From contig NW_003314314.1 in the NCBI RefSeq assembly GCF_000143415.4, positions 1,051,443 through 1,115,442 on the forward strand: DNA of 64,000 nucleotides. Direction: 5' to 3'. Positions 23,534-35,268 of this stretch are shown here, piece after piece (positions within the stretch are counted from its first letter, which is position 1; each line of letters begins with the position of its first letter). A model generated the notes under the pieces. That model did no database searches and was not told where the DNA came from. It was given only the letters and a program-made list of their open reading frames with translations. A program made the translations under genes and the position numbers. The stretch is from Selaginella moellendorffii (lineage: Eukaryota > Streptophyta > Lycopodiopsida > Selaginellales > Selaginellaceae).

Positions 23534-23911
23534 AGCCACTCCACAAAACCACAAACCGAGACGATAGATGGATGATATTCCTAGCGAGACAAGGCTCACG
23601 GGGCCTGGGAGGTCACGTCCGTCGGATGGAGGAGCCAACGCCCAGGATCAAGTCACGGAGCCTCCAGCCCTAGAATGCAGGGGATTCCGTTAAACCAGAC
23701 GGGCTTTTAAAGGCGAGAATCTGTTAGGAGCCCCCATTTTGTGGATCGATATAGGTAGATAGGCGCCACGGCCCGATCCGAGGGCTCGCTGGATGCGCAT
23801 CGGACGGCGTCGCGCTCTACGTGCTTGGCAAACGCCTCGCCCTGCCTAGATCCGCCCAGGGTTAGAAGAATCATTGTTTAGGGTTTTGTTTGCGGGGCAT
23901 CGCTCGCTAGG
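23534..23911. other. Divergent intergenic region, ATPG / PP2Ac
   Basis: No gene is seen in these 378 bases. They hold two divergent promoters and leaders. A GATC-rich, GC-rich segment near 23750-23870 and the sequence TTAGGGTTTTG just before the PP2A start resemble plant 5' leaders. Confidence 0.45.
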
Positions 23912-25627
23912 ATGAACGTGGCGCCAGTGTCGTCAAATGGCTACGGTCAGCTGGATGCACAGATCGCGCAGCTGATGCAGTGCAAGCCGCTGGTAGAACA
24001 CGAGGTAAAATTTCCTTCCATCTCGGGCAAAACCCCTTTGCGCATTTTCTTGTCCGAATGTGTGACCTAAGCTCCTGCATTTCTTGCACTTCCAGTCTTT
24101 TAGGTCTCTGAAAACACTGTTTTTTTTTGCAGGTGCAGGCCCTCTGTGAGAAGGCCAAAGAAATTTTGATGGAAGAGAACAATGTGCAGGTAAGCTGAGC
24201 TGCTTTGGTGGTCTCACTTGTTTCACAAAAATGTTGAGCAGCCAGTCAAATGTCCTGTCACAATTTGTGGAGACATACACGGCCAGTTCCACGACCTCGC
24301 AGAGCTCTTTAGAATCGGTGGCAAGGTGAGTGTATATGTTTTCCTTCTTCACCCTCGGAGTCGTTGTGTACGTTTCAAGTCCTGAGTTTTCCGCCTTACT
24401 CACCAGGTTTGATCTTTAATCTCTGTCTTTGTAGTGTCCAGATACAAACTACTTGTTTATGGGCGATTATGTGGATCGTGGGTACTACTCCGTCGAGACT
24501 GCAACTGTGAGTTCTCCTCTTGTCATTTACATGCAAGCTGACTCGGTTCTTCGTTCTGCTATGCAGCTTTTGGTCGCGTTGAAGGTCCGGTATCCAGATC
24601 GAATCACCATTTTACGAGGGAATCACGAAAGTCGGCAGGTTGGTACGACAGTTATTTAAGCTAGCCTTGGACATTGACTGTTATGTTCTTGCCATGCGAC
24701 ACAGATTACGCAAGTTTACGGTTTTTATGACGAGTGCTTGCGAAAGTAAGTGTTGGATCATTCATGTATCATGTATATGCGGCCGTTTCTCATGTTCTTT
24801 GTTTTTTTTTTTTTTTTTTTCAGGTATGGGAATGCGAATGTTTGGAAGATCTTCACAGATCTTTTTGACTACTTTCCTTTGACGGCATTGGTATGTGAAA
24901 GCGTCGACACTCACGGTTTAAACTTTCTGCTTCTCTATGTGACAGGTAGAGTCGGAAATCTTTTGCTTGCACGGAGGGCTTTCCCCTTCGATAGATACAC
25001 TAGATCACGTGAGGCAGCTTGACCGGGTTCAAGAAGTTCCCCATGAAGGCCCGATGTGCGACTTACTATGGTCGGACCCGGATGACCGTTGCGGCTGGGG
25101 AATTTCTCCTCGTGGCGCGGGATATACTTTTGGACATGTAAGCCGGGGTTTTGCTATTGTGTGGTGTGTGCCTGAAGGTGCATTGTCATTGCAGGATATC
25201 TCAGAACAATTCAACCATACTAACAACTTAAAATTGGTTGCAAGGGCCCATCAACTAGTGATGGAAGGTTACAACTGGGGTCATGTAAGTCGTTTATGGA
25301 TTGATGATTGGGATGACAATTGCTACTGTCGTTGTCAACTTTTGCAGGAGCACAAAGTAGTCACTATTTTCAGTGCGCCAAATTATTGCTATCGCTGCGG
25401 TAAGTTTCTAAGAAGTGTTTTAGGCCGTGTTGAGTTTTTGGTCTTGGCACAGGAAATATGGCGTCGATTTTGGAAGTGGATGACAACATGGGCCATACAT
25501 TTATTCAGGTAGGTGTAGTTGTCGATCTTTCTTCCTTGTACTGAGCTTGTGTATCTTACAGTTTGAGCCTGCTCCAAGGCGGGGTGAACCAGACGTGACG
25601 AGAAGAACGCCAGACTATTTCTTGTAA
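23912..25627 (+). CDS. PP2A-C: Serine/threonine protein phosphatase PP2A catalytic subunit
   Basis: About eleven small exons. It starts [20 protein letters not shown]. The metallophosphatase motifs are all visible: [24 protein letters not shown], and LRGNHESRQ, followed by [64 protein letters not shown] and [12 protein letters not shown]. The C-terminus is TPDYFL, the conserved tail whose Tyr is phosphorylated and Leu carboxymethylated to control B-subunit binding. Length and motif order match plant PP2Ac. Acts in the cytosol and nucleus with A and B subunits in many signalling routes. Introns average about 60 bases. Confidence 0.95.
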
Positions 25628-26069
25628 CTGGAGCTCTAAGATTCACCTTAGAATTCTTTTTGCTGAGAGGCCCAGCGATTCCCGACACCTCGACAGCGGC
25701 CGCGGCGTGCAGCTCAAAAACAAGACCACGGGAAGTTTTAAGTGCCTCGATACACCTAGTGTGCTCAAAGAATAGATAAGCCCCCCTCCATATCTGCCGG
25801 CTTCCATTCGTTCTTCTCTTGCTATCTGTAATACTAAGTAGTCTTGGTTGAGATTTTTTGCTCAGGTGACTGCCGGAACATGGACTTATCACTGTGGTGA
25901 TGCGATTGTCATTCAAAGAAAGCTGCGTTAAAAGTGTGCGTGTGTTTGTGTGTGTCGTATTATGTCCCGTGTGACTGGAGTTTCCCAAGGAAGGGACCTC
26001 AGCATTGAATTCGGGAGGAACAAACAGAAGGAATGGAAGCCTATCTGAACAAAAAAAAAGGAAAGCGTT

Positions 26070-27057
26070 TCAATGCTTCACCTGGAGACGAGCTCCACAG
26101 CTTGGGCAGACGGGATCTTGTCTGGGCAGCATGAAGTACGTCAAACAGCGGTGGCAGCCAAGCGCAACCATGACATTTTCATGCCCCCTGCCGCCTCGTC
26201 TTTGTGCTTGCGATGACGAGGCCTCGTTCTGGTGGTCTTGCTCTTCGTCTTCCGAGGAAGGGTGGTATGGTTGAGGGGGAAAGACGGCAGAGGCGGACGA
26301 CGAGGAAGAGGAGGGTGGTGCTGCCCCTGCTGCTGGCCGCGCTGAAGATGTGTGGCTGCGACTAACAACGCCTTGCTCTTGCTCTTGCTCTTGCTCTTGC
26401 TGCTGGAGGTTGCGAACTTGCCTGAGAGCTCGGATTTTATCATCGGCGAGGCGAGCCACCTCTCTGGGGTCCCTGCAAGTCCGCTTGCAAGTGCTCCAGT
26501 CGATGTAGTAGACTTCCCCTGTCTGGATGGATGCAAGGAGCGCAATGTGTGAGAGGGGACAGAAATTGGAGGAGCAGAGGACTTACATTGATGTCGAGGA
26601 ATTGCTCCCAGCCGTAAGGAAGAGCCTGCTGCTGGGGTTGAAGATCGACGTGCACCCGTGACCTGTCGTCGTCGTCTTCGTCATCGCCGCCCCATCTCGT
26701 CCTTTTCGGCGATGGCGATTGATCGTCACCCGCTGCTGGCTGCTGCTCCTCCTCCCGCCGCTGCTGCTGCTGCTGGAAATCATCCCCGGTGGAGGAGGCA
26801 GAGAGGAGGCCAAGCTGGGCTTCAACCACTTGCAGAGCACCTTGGGGCCATGATCGCGCGGGATGATCTTTCTTGCTACTGCCGCCGCTAATACTGCTGC
26901 TACTCACTCGATTCTTAGCGTGCTTGCTGCTGCTGCTGCCGCCGCCGCCACCATCACTGCTACTGCTGCTGCTGCTGTTGCTGTGGCTGGAAGAGTGGTG
27001 CTTCTTCTTGGAGAGCACCTGAGAGTGAGGATTGACGAGGATCCGCCCGCCTCCCAT
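26070..27057 (-). CDS. WW-domain protein, CURLY FLAG LEAF 1-like
   Basis: Two exons joined in frame at a WW domain: LPYGWEQFLDIN lies at the end of exon 1, and TGEVYYIDWSTCKRTCRDP opens exon 2, giving both Trp residues of the domain and the terminal Pro. The N-terminal half is low complexity (Ser, Gly, Gln, Asp runs). The C-terminus has two CxxC pairs, LGCHRCLTYFMLP and CPSCGARLQ, the zinc-binding tail seen in plant CFL1-like proteins, which repress cuticle-development regulators of the HD-ZIP IV group. A glutamine/glutamate hexanucleotide array (EQ repeats) at about 26374-26403 lies in the coding sequence. Homology to CFL1 is by domain order from memory. Confidence 0.8.
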
Positions 27058-27240
27058 GCTATGAAAGAATCAGAAACCGTACCGGACGGCTACCACTGCT
27101 CTTGTTCCCGGTGTTGTCAAGAGGTTGAAGAGAGGCCCCCTCCATGTCCTGCACCCCCATAGCACTTCCATTTAGGTTGCAAGAGAAGAAGCAACAAGGA
27201 CGACCCTCTTTTCTAGCATGCAACCATTCCTTTCCTCTCA

Positions 27241-27247
27241 ATTTATA
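27241..27247 (-). promoter_or_regulatory. Candidate TATA box of the CFL1-like gene
   Basis: TATAAAT on the minus strand, about 185 bases before the start codon, with a GA-rich leader between. Spacing fits a plant core promoter with a leader of about 150 bases; no start-site data. Confidence 0.4.
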
Positions 27248-28628
27248 AAAACAGAAAAAAGTGCTGGATGATGTAATGATGGAGCGCATTAGGGTAACTG
27301 TCAGCCACACTGCATTTCTCTTGATAAATTTTTAAACTGCCCCTTGCTTGCTCGCTTGCTTCCACTCAAGGCATTGATTTTAGCTTTTAGGCTTGCCAGC
27401 AGTCACTAAAACTACTGGTAGTGCTAAACTTTGGTTTTGTGAGTCCTGGACAGCTGAACAACTACAACCTATATCTTATTGTGCTGGTCAACAACTAGCA
27501 AGTATACTACTATTAAGTAGGAAGTGATGATCGTATAAACAAGGCCAGGGATTTGGACCTCTGTTGGGATAGTGTAGCAAGAGAATCGGCACCGCTGCCA
27601 AGCAGCCCGATACAAAAATCTCTCCTCAATCATGTTTGCATTTGTAACCATTCTTCCTTGAAGGAGAGGATATTCTTTCTTCCTGTCTTTTAGAATGGGA
27701 GAGAGAGATGGATGGATGGATTCTGGATTGAGCCATTCAATTGGCAATGTCCTTTCTAAGATGTAGCAGGCAGCTCTCTCCGTCCGGGCGGCGGCCCGTG
27801 AGTAATGCGACGAATTCCAGCGTACGAATCGTCCTGGCTCTTCCAGAAAGCGCGACAGTTTGCAAACTAACAAATATCCCGCTTGCTTTAACGCGCGATC
27901 AGGAACAAAGGAGCAAACAACCCAAAGCCTAGGAGAGGTGTGCGGCCCCAAGTTGGACTGTGACGCTGACCATGCGCAGGATTTGAATCAGGGAGGGATA
28001 TGTGCGCACACATACAACACAGTAGCATTTACTCCTCGTAAATGCAAAGGGCATGGGGCGCAGCACTGCGGCCGAAGAGCTGAGCTCTCTTTGCTTGCCA
28101 GCCAGTGATAAATATATATACGAGGGAAAGGTAGCGAGCACGGTGGCAGTGGAAGGTTTTCTATCTAACTAGTCTCTCGGTGCCCAAGCATAACACCTTT
28201 GCTACCCTTCTAAGCTACATACTTAGTGTCGCTTTCCAGCGCGTGCAAGGCATCGGAGACGGCGTCCTCACTCTTCGGCTCGCGGACGAGCCCGTCCCAA
28301 AAGCCCCGCGGGGGTGGGGGCAGAGATGCTCATTTGGAGGCAGCCATACCATTCACCAAGGAGAGCACAGCGCGCACAAACACAGAGATACAACGGAACC
28401 CGCAGACAGACAGACACACACACACACACACAGAAAGAGAGAGAGGGGGGACTTTAAAAATTTGAAAAGGCAGGAATATTCCGAGTGCCAGTAACGTCTT
28501 CCTTGTGAGCAATCCACAAATCAGAAACACCACACCAGGAGATTGTAATTATATCTATAATACAAACAATTACAAAGCCATCCGGGTGACCCCGGAGAGT
28601 TTGTCGTTGGAATCCATGGCTCGCGAGC
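27248..28628. other. Gene-poor interval between CFL1-like and AWPM-19 genes
   Basis: About 1.4 kb without a supported gene. It has a GGATGGAT run near 27708-27722, a CA microsatellite at 28413-28432 followed by a GA run, and a GC-rich island near 28250-28330. One minus-strand open stretch ending at 28210 reads RGFWDGLVREPKSEDAV and looks somewhat protein-like, but no start or supporting exon was found. Confidence 0.5.
28413..28446. repeat. CA/GA microsatellite
   Basis: Ten CA units followed by AGAAAGAGAGAGAG and a G run. It is downstream of the AWPM-19 stop. Confidence 0.9.
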
Positions 28629-29243
28629 TCACTCGTCCGCAAAATACATGAGCAGCACGTAGAGCAGCTGCGTGGCTGCCACCACAATCGCAAACGCCTC
28701 GAGCGCTTTCTGCTCACAAAGACAAAAGCAAAACGGATGATAACGGGTCCCCGCTGCATTGCTCTTACCAGTCTGTCCGAGTAGATGTAGCCCACATGAA
28801 TCTGCTTGCAAGCGACGCTGCAAAACAGAAATCCCGCTCGGCTCGGCTCAAAAATCAAATGGCAGTTCCATCTTTCTTACCCGAAGGCGAGTAGCGTGAG
28901 AAGGAGGGCAATAACCGCCGCCGATCCTGCGCCGCCGTGGCTCTCGCTCCGCCGGTGCTTGAGATGGAAGAGACCCACCAGGACGGACGCGATGCCCACC
29001 ACTCCAGCGATCAAAGAGAAGCGAATGAGGTCGGAAGTGGCTCCGTTCCCTGCGCATGCCCACGTTTTGCATTCTTTCAAAACCTGGTTTTCAAGCGATT
29101 GCACGTTTCTTACCTCCCGCCAAATGCCCATCCAGCTGCTCGTCCAATGCCCAGCTCGCCAGCCCCAGCAGGATGATGTAGAGGACCAAGTTCACCCCCA
29201 GGAGCGGCGCCGCAAGGCCTCTGTGCTTGGCGTAAGAAGCCAT
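28629..29243 (-). CDS. AWPM-19-like plasma membrane protein
   Basis: Three exons. It starts MASYAKHRGLAAPLLGVNLV and encodes about 150 residues with four hydrophobic helices: LLGVNLVLYIILLGLASWAL, LIRFSLIAGVVGIASVLVGL, SAAVIALLLTLLAFGVACK, and ALEAFAIVVAATQLLYVLLM. The basic loop HLKHRRSES between helices 2 and 3 and the short tail MYFADE fit the AWPM-19 family, small ABA- and cold-induced plasma membrane proteins; one rice member has been proposed to aid ABA influx. The gene has a pyrimidine-rich leader and a TATA box upstream. No breaks seen. Confidence 0.85.
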
Positions 29244-29428
29244 CCTCTCTCACTCTTGTCTCGCTCTCTCTCTCTCCTCCCAGTGACTATATTGACAAGT
29301 AAAGGATTTCTCCTCTCTTTCTCTCTCTCTCTCCCTCCCGGTGACCCAATTGACAAGGAAAGGATAAAGAGAAAAGCAAAGAGAGTTGCCGGCCAGCCGG
29401 AGATGGTTCCCAAGGGAAGGTGGGAAGC

Positions 29429-29437
29429 ATTTATATA
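29429..29437 (-). promoter_or_regulatory. TATA box and CT/GA-rich leader of the AWPM-19 gene
   Basis: TATATAAAT on the minus strand 186 bases before the start codon. Between them lie two long GA/CT runs (about 29255-29280 and 29310-29335) on the leader, each beginning with the same GTGAC(T/C) and (T)ATTGACAAG(T/G)AAAGGAT segment, so the leader contains an imperfect tandem duplication of about 65 bases. Confidence 0.5.
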
Positions 29438-29886
29438 CGGCTTTCTCCGCCAATAAGAAGAGAACTCATGGGTACCGGATCGACCGCCACGCGTCAGGGA
29501 GAGGATCAAAGAGTTGCACTCCAGCTCCCAGATTGTTCAAGAATGTTTTGCTGGCCCTCCTAGCTAGAAGTTACTGTGGTTGTTTTGCTTTTCAGCTGGC
29601 AAATCTAACTTAGCTGCTACTTACCTAGCACAAATTTCTCCATTTACTTACCGTGCGTTGACTCGGAGGAGAGCGAGGGGAATCGAACCGTGGTGGCAAA
29701 AGTGTCGGAGCACTCGCGCTTTGACTAGGTGTCGTGCTTGTGTGCGGAGGTGAGAGAGAGACTGACTAGGGTTGTGGAGCAGACGAGGCGCATCCAGAGA
29801 ATGGCTAGGAGGCGCTGATTCCATCCCTGTGGCGCTGTTGGATCCGTGAATTGCAGGTACCTTGTTGTGCGTGTTCACATAGCAAC

Positions 29887-32444
29887 ATGTCGAGCAGCCT
29901 GGGCAATCCCTCCAAATCCAAGGATTCCGCCAGAGTTGCCCAAAAAAACGGGGACAAGAGATGTAGCGGCGAGCGGCATTCGCCATCCCCTTGCTCGGGG
30001 GACAAGGAGGTGAGGTACGAGTTTGACACCAAGATTCCCAAGGGTCATCGAACAGACAGAGAGAAGAAGCGAGTCAAGAGGTTTGCTCCAGGGGCTGAAA
30101 AGGACAATGCACAAGTTTCTGCTGCTGACACGCCAAGAAGCGACACGTCCAAGCATTTGAAAAGGTTGCGAACAAGCAGAGCTAGTCGATGCCAGAGGAG
30201 AGACGAGGAGGTTGACGCAAAGCCTCCCCAGCTAGATAAGGTGGCCATGAACGACGACCAACAGGATCATCTGCCCGTGGCTAATCCGGTAGACGCGGAC
30301 AAGACTGAAGGGGAAGGCCGTGAGACACAAGCTGGGAAGCAGGAGGCTGACGAGCGAGAGGAAGGCAAGTTACAAGACAAGGTAGCGCTTGCTTCCCAAG
30401 ACAACACTTCCACCGAAGATGTTGTCAATCAAGAGGCGGTGCAAGCTATGGCGGAGAGCTTGGGAAATCACGACGCCGGGGCTGATGCTCCTCAAGAGGA
30501 GGGAGTGCCCGACGAACGCCAAGGGAGGGTGGTGCCTGAAGACAATGTGCCAGTTGTTCCCGAGGACTCAAAGCTGCCACAGGCGGAACCTGACACGTCG
30601 TTGTCGCTGGGATTGTCCAACTCGCATCGTGCACTCAACAGGAACAAGAGCTTCCAGTCTATGTCCCAAGCAGAAACCTTTTCTCATGGCGTTACCACTT
30701 CGCTATCGCTCTCCTGTTCTCACCCGTTTACTCACAACCCCAGCTGCTCGCTCACGCACAATTCACACGACTATCAGGAGTTCTCCAGTGCAAGCCAACC
30801 CGTGCGTCCGGAAGCCTCCTCGTATTCAGCTGGTCTAGGCAGCAGAAAGATGGAGTTTGGGGACTACGCTCGTCACCACCCCTTCAAGGGAAAAGCGGTG
30901 TCGGAAAGTAACCATTTTCCTCACCATTCTCGTCCCAAAGGCAGCATGCACAGGAAACAGGTGAAGTCCAGCGGCCTTTCCCAGAGTGTGGGATCCTGGG
31001 AACGGTCGTTTGAGCGGGACAGGGCGTCGGCAACTTTGCGAGTCTCTGTTCGTGAGGTGGTTGCTGATCCGGTTCTAGTGGTAGCGGAAAAGATGCGAAA
31101 CTTACCCCGAGATGTGCTGGACGGGCTAAAGGCGTCGGCGAAGGACCTGGTGGAAAGCAGTGACCGGAGAGAAGAGTTTTTACAGCTGCAAAGAATTCTA
31201 CAAACCAGGAATGACTTGTCGTCGGACGCTCTTCACAAGTCACACCGTACTCAGGTTGAGATCTTGGTTGCTGTTAAGACGGGAAACCCAGCGTTCCTCC
31301 TGCAAGACAACCAGCTAAAACTTCTCGTCGAGGTCTTGCTCCACTCTCGATGCCGTAATGTCCAGTGCCTCAGCCAGCTTCCTGTCGACAACTGTGAGTG
31401 CAAGATATGCACCCAGAAGAACGGGTTTTGCAACGCGTGCATGTGCGTCGTGTGCTCGAAGTTCGACACGGCGCACAGCACTTGCAGCTGGGTGGGCTGT
31501 GACTACTGTATTCACTGGTGCCATACCGACTGCGGGCTGAGAAAGATGTACATTAAGCCGGGGACGACACCAGGGACTTCAGAGATGCAGTTCCACTGCA
31601 TCGCATGCGGCCACACGTCCGAACTTTTTGGATTTGTGAAAGAGGTTTTTGCCTCTTGTGCCAAGTCGTGGAACCGAGGAGTACTCGTCAAGGAGCTGGA
31701 TTGTGCAAGGCGAATGTTTCAGGGCAGCGAAGATTTGAGGGGGAGACAACTGTGCCGAAGAGCCGGCCAGATGATAGCCAAACTTGAGAGCAACAACCTG
31801 GACGTAGCGGAGGCCTGCAATGCCATGCTTAGATTCTTTGAAGGTACGTATTTTGTCTATTTTACTTTCTATTTCTTAGAGCTGATTTTCCAGATAGTAA
31901 AAACGTCTCCCTCCTGGAAGATGACGAGCACGCGACAGCAGGTGCTGCTCGTATTGATCCAAACACAGTATTGGAGAGAGCGACTTTGGCACTTCAGACA
32001 TATGACCGCGTGTTGGAGGAGAAGCGTACAGATGCTGCTGAAATGCAATACGAAAGAGCCAGGAAGAAAGCCGAGATAGAAGAGCTGGAGAGCATTGTCC
32101 GTATCAAACAAGCAGAGGCGAAAATGTTTCAAGCGCGTGCGGATGAAGCTTCCCGCGAGGCCGAAGGATTGCAGCGTATTGTTCTGGCTAAATGCGTCAA
32201 GGTGGAACAAGAGTACGTGGCCAAGAAATCCAAGCTACAACTGCTCGAAGCAGAGGAGAAACGGAAGCGGAAGTTCGAGGACCTGCAGTTTCTGGAGAAA
32301 GGTTCGTCAAACTTCGACATTGTGCGCAAGTTGATGGGTGATCTGCAAGACCTGCTGGGAAACATGGAAGCTGCCAAACAGCTGCAAGCAGAGGAGGTTT
32401 CTGGAATTGAAGCGTACTTGGAGAGATATTTGCAGTCCAGGTAA
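29887..32444 (+). CDS. OBERON-like PHD finger protein
   Basis: Two long exons: first about 29887-31841, second about 31896-32444, joined through E-D-S-K-N-V. The first ~350 residues are charged and low complexity. Then a helical region (DPVLVVAEKMRNLPRDVL, LKASAKDLVESSDR) precedes the zinc region CECKICTQKNGFCNACMC, CSKFDTAHSTCSWVGCD, HWCHTDCGLRK and FHCIACGH, which is the OBERON-type PHD/VIN3-like cysteine pattern. The second exon is a long coiled coil (RARKKAEIEELESIVRIKQA). OBERON/TITANIA proteins bind histone H3 and keep shoot and root meristems active. The ATG at 29887 is preferred; an in-frame ATG at 29851 adds 12 residues. Confidence 0.87.
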
Positions 32445-33421
32445 AAATCAGCGTGACGAAAAGCTTTTGTGAGCGTGGCCAACGGTTTCGTGCTTGTGGG
32501 GCAGGGTGGCATAGACCTGGCATGGCGTTGTGTACTATCTAAGAGGGCCTACGTGCGGAGCTGTAAAAGAGCGAGCGCATCACGGACTTGTTGAAAATTT
32601 TACCAGACAGACTGAGTGATTCTTGTGATGGTTGCGTAGTCAGATTCGTGTCTCTGTTGATAGCTCTATCTAGCCATACAGGGAGAGTCGTCTCGCCCCT
32701 ACCTAGAATTCCTAGGATTCAAGGTCAGGTGCACTGCTCTGCTTTTGAAGCGGTCCAATCTCTTCCGTGGAAAAATCCGACAATGCTGAGGTTAGGTGCA
32801 AGTCATTGTTCTTGTACAGGAGCTGCTGGATTAATGCCCTTGTTAGCGCAGACACAGCAAGTCTTACGAGCTCCAAGGTGAAGCAGTAAACGACTGTTAC
32901 TTGTCTGGATGCTGGTGACGCATATATTCTTAAGACAAGAACAGCTAGAGCAAAGCGAGTGTATCTCATATGACGGATTGAGTAGGCATAGGATTTACCA
33001 CGAAGAACATGTGCAGGTTGGAAGCAGCGGGAGAGGCAGAGGTTCCCAACTGCTGTCTCAGAGCTACAACAGAGCTATTCTACGAGCTGCAAAGTTGAGT
33101 GTTCGCTTTCGTTGCACTGTTACTCGATACAAGACGTGGCATGGCAATCTGTATCTTTCCACTATGCCTCTGAGAGACGACAGGTATCTCTAGCTAGTCT
33201 GCTGTATAGCTGCAGGAGCTTGCTCACAGCTGGTACTTGAGAATCAAGGCATCCACTTTTGGAAACCAGAGTCGCCTAAGATTCCGGTTCAGCTCTAGAC
33301 GACACCGACTTCCGAAACATGCATAACTTGTGTGACTCATCTATCTACCTTTATTGGCAGCTTCATAGTTTGTACAAGAGGAATCTAGGTAGCTATAGTC
33401 CTCCATCTTTTTCAAACATGC
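32445..33421. other. Intergenic region, OBERON-like / CYP78A (tail-to-tail)
   Basis: Both flanking genes point into this 977-base stretch, so it holds two 3' ends. I see no coding segment, RNA gene or repeat in it. Confidence 0.5.
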
Positions 33422-35158
33422 TTACATTGGACGCCTGGGGACCGGGCATGCTCTCAAAGGCTTGGCCATCTCAGCGGAGAGCTTGAGGACTTCCTGTAGC
33501 TCCACGGGATGGTCGGTGCAAGCCAGCCACTCGAACTTCTGCAGCAGCCGGGCAACCCACAGGTGCACAGTGGCGAGGCCAAGTGCTCGTCCGGGACAAA
33601 CACGCCGCCCAGAACCGAATGGCGCTAGGCGGAGATCGCTCCCTTTGACATCCATGTCGGCTCCGCCGGCTCCGGCCATGAACCTCTCGGGCAAGAAGCG
33701 GTGGGGCTGAGTCCAGATGGTGGAGTCATGCGTTATGGCCCACATGTTCACCATGGCGTTGGTACCTTTGGGAACATGATGGCCGCCGGCGATGGTGGTG
33801 TCTTGCGTACAGAGGCGAGACCACGACAACAAGGGGCCTGGGGGGTGAAGCCTCAGCGTCTCCTTGACCACTGCTTGCAAGTAAGTCAACCTGTGAACAT
33901 GGTCGTCCCTTACGTCCTCGGCGCCAAGAGTAGCATCCAATTCAAGGTGGAGCTTGCGCTGGATGTCTGGATGCACAACGAGCTCGGCTAGCACCCATTC
34001 GGTCAGGATGGCAGTGGTGTCCGTCCCCCTGAAGATCATCTCCTGCATCAACAGCGTGCAAAAAAGGAAGTCAACGGCATGGCCACCTTGATGACAAACA
34101 GAACTGTTTGCATTGTAGGCTTAGATCGCTCGCTCACTTACCCACAACACCGCAACAATGTCGTCGTCCTGGAGCTCGTCTTCCCCTTGAAGAGCGAGTA
34201 GAACATCCACAAAGTCGTCGCTCCGCATTCCCGCGTTGCCCGTGGCTGCTGCCAGCCTGTGCTGCCTGATGATGCCGCCGACAAACGCCGACACTCGAGC
34301 AGCGAGAACTCGGGAGCGCCGCTGAATGGCCTGCGCGTCCAGGTGCTTGAGCAACGGGATGTGATCCGCCCAATTCACGGCCCCGAGAAGGTCAAAGCCT
34401 TCGCGAACCATGCTGACCAGCTCCTCCTCTTGTTCTTTGTTGGACGACCGCCACCCAAACACGCTCCTCATCATCGTCCTCACGGACGTTTGCTGCAGGA
34501 TGCAGCGGAGAGGCAGCGGATCCTGCTGCCCCTGCCGGCGGATCGCCCCCAGCATCGCCTCGCTCTCCTGGAGCCGTATGTGCTCCTGCGCCGCCATTCG
34601 CCTGGGCGAGAAGAGGCTGTGCGCGGCAATCCTTCGCAGCCGCCTCCAGTGTTCGCCCTGCGGCGCGAATCCGATGGCCCGCCCAAACATGAGCTCCTGA
34701 GCCGACTGCTTGATAGGCCGATCGCCAAAGCAGGGACTGCTCAGTATCTCTCGCGCCGCCTCGGGCTTGCTGGCCACCACCAGCCTGGTGCTCCCCAGCT
34801 GCAAGGCCATGAGCCCCGCGCTGGGATTCAAGGCTGCAGCCAGCTCCGCCAGCCATCTGTGTGGCTGCCCCGCGGCACGGCCGAATTCCACCAGGTTGCC
34901 CACCACGGGCATTCCTGCCGGCCCCGGAATGGTGCTGCTCCATGATCTCTTGCAGCCAGGGAGCCTGTTGCACCACACCTTGGCTGACAAGGCCAGCAAG
35001 CAGAGCAGGAGGATCGTCAGTAATAGCATCCGTGACGATCTTACCATGCCGGCAGCGAGCTGGAGCATGACATGAAACAAATCTTGATTGCGCTCTCGGC
35101 TCGCCAGCACTTGCAACAGCGGCAGCACTTGGAGCCAGATCCCATGACCGCACTCCAT
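33422..35158 (-). CDS. Cytochrome P450, CYP78A family
   Basis: Two exons, 34142-35158 and 33422-34042, encoding 545 residues, the usual length of CYP78A. A hydrophobic anchor ([15 protein letters not shown]) is followed by the proline hinge [12 protein letters not shown] and, further on, [20 protein letters not shown] and [18 protein letters not shown], typical of CYP78A. Exon 2 has the I-helix [13 protein letters not shown], the ExxR motif [11 protein letters not shown], and the heme loop [14 protein letters not shown] with the axial Cys. The single intron just after the I-helix start is the conserved CYP78A position. Members act in the ER and control organ size and timing through an unidentified mobile signal. 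Its promoter region is duplicated at 44.56 kb. Confidence 0.95.
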
Positions 35159-35260
35159 TGATCTAGATCACCAGTCACTAATTCTTTTCTGCTCTCGGCC
35201 GAGACTAGCTACAAGCATATACTCGCTCGATCACAAAGACCCGGCTCAAGCCTTGGCTGG

Positions 35261-35268
35261 TATTTATA
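35261..35268 (-). promoter_or_regulatory. TATA box of CYP78A gene
   Basis: TATAAATA on the minus strand 103 bases before the start codon. The same box survives at about 44700 in the second copy of this segment, where no P450 body follows. Confidence 0.55.

Noticed and set aside
27469-27951. 160-codon minus-strand frame
   Set aside because: No domain, no splice context, and a composition like the surrounding non-coding DNA.
29660-29735. tRNA-like T-arm (GGTTCGATTCC on the minus strand)
   Set aside because: The T-stem does not pair beyond two bases and no acceptor, D or anticodon arms could be formed.
34259-34945. Long plus-strand open frame
   Set aside because: Antisense shadow of CYP78A exon 1; low-complexity composition and no domain.
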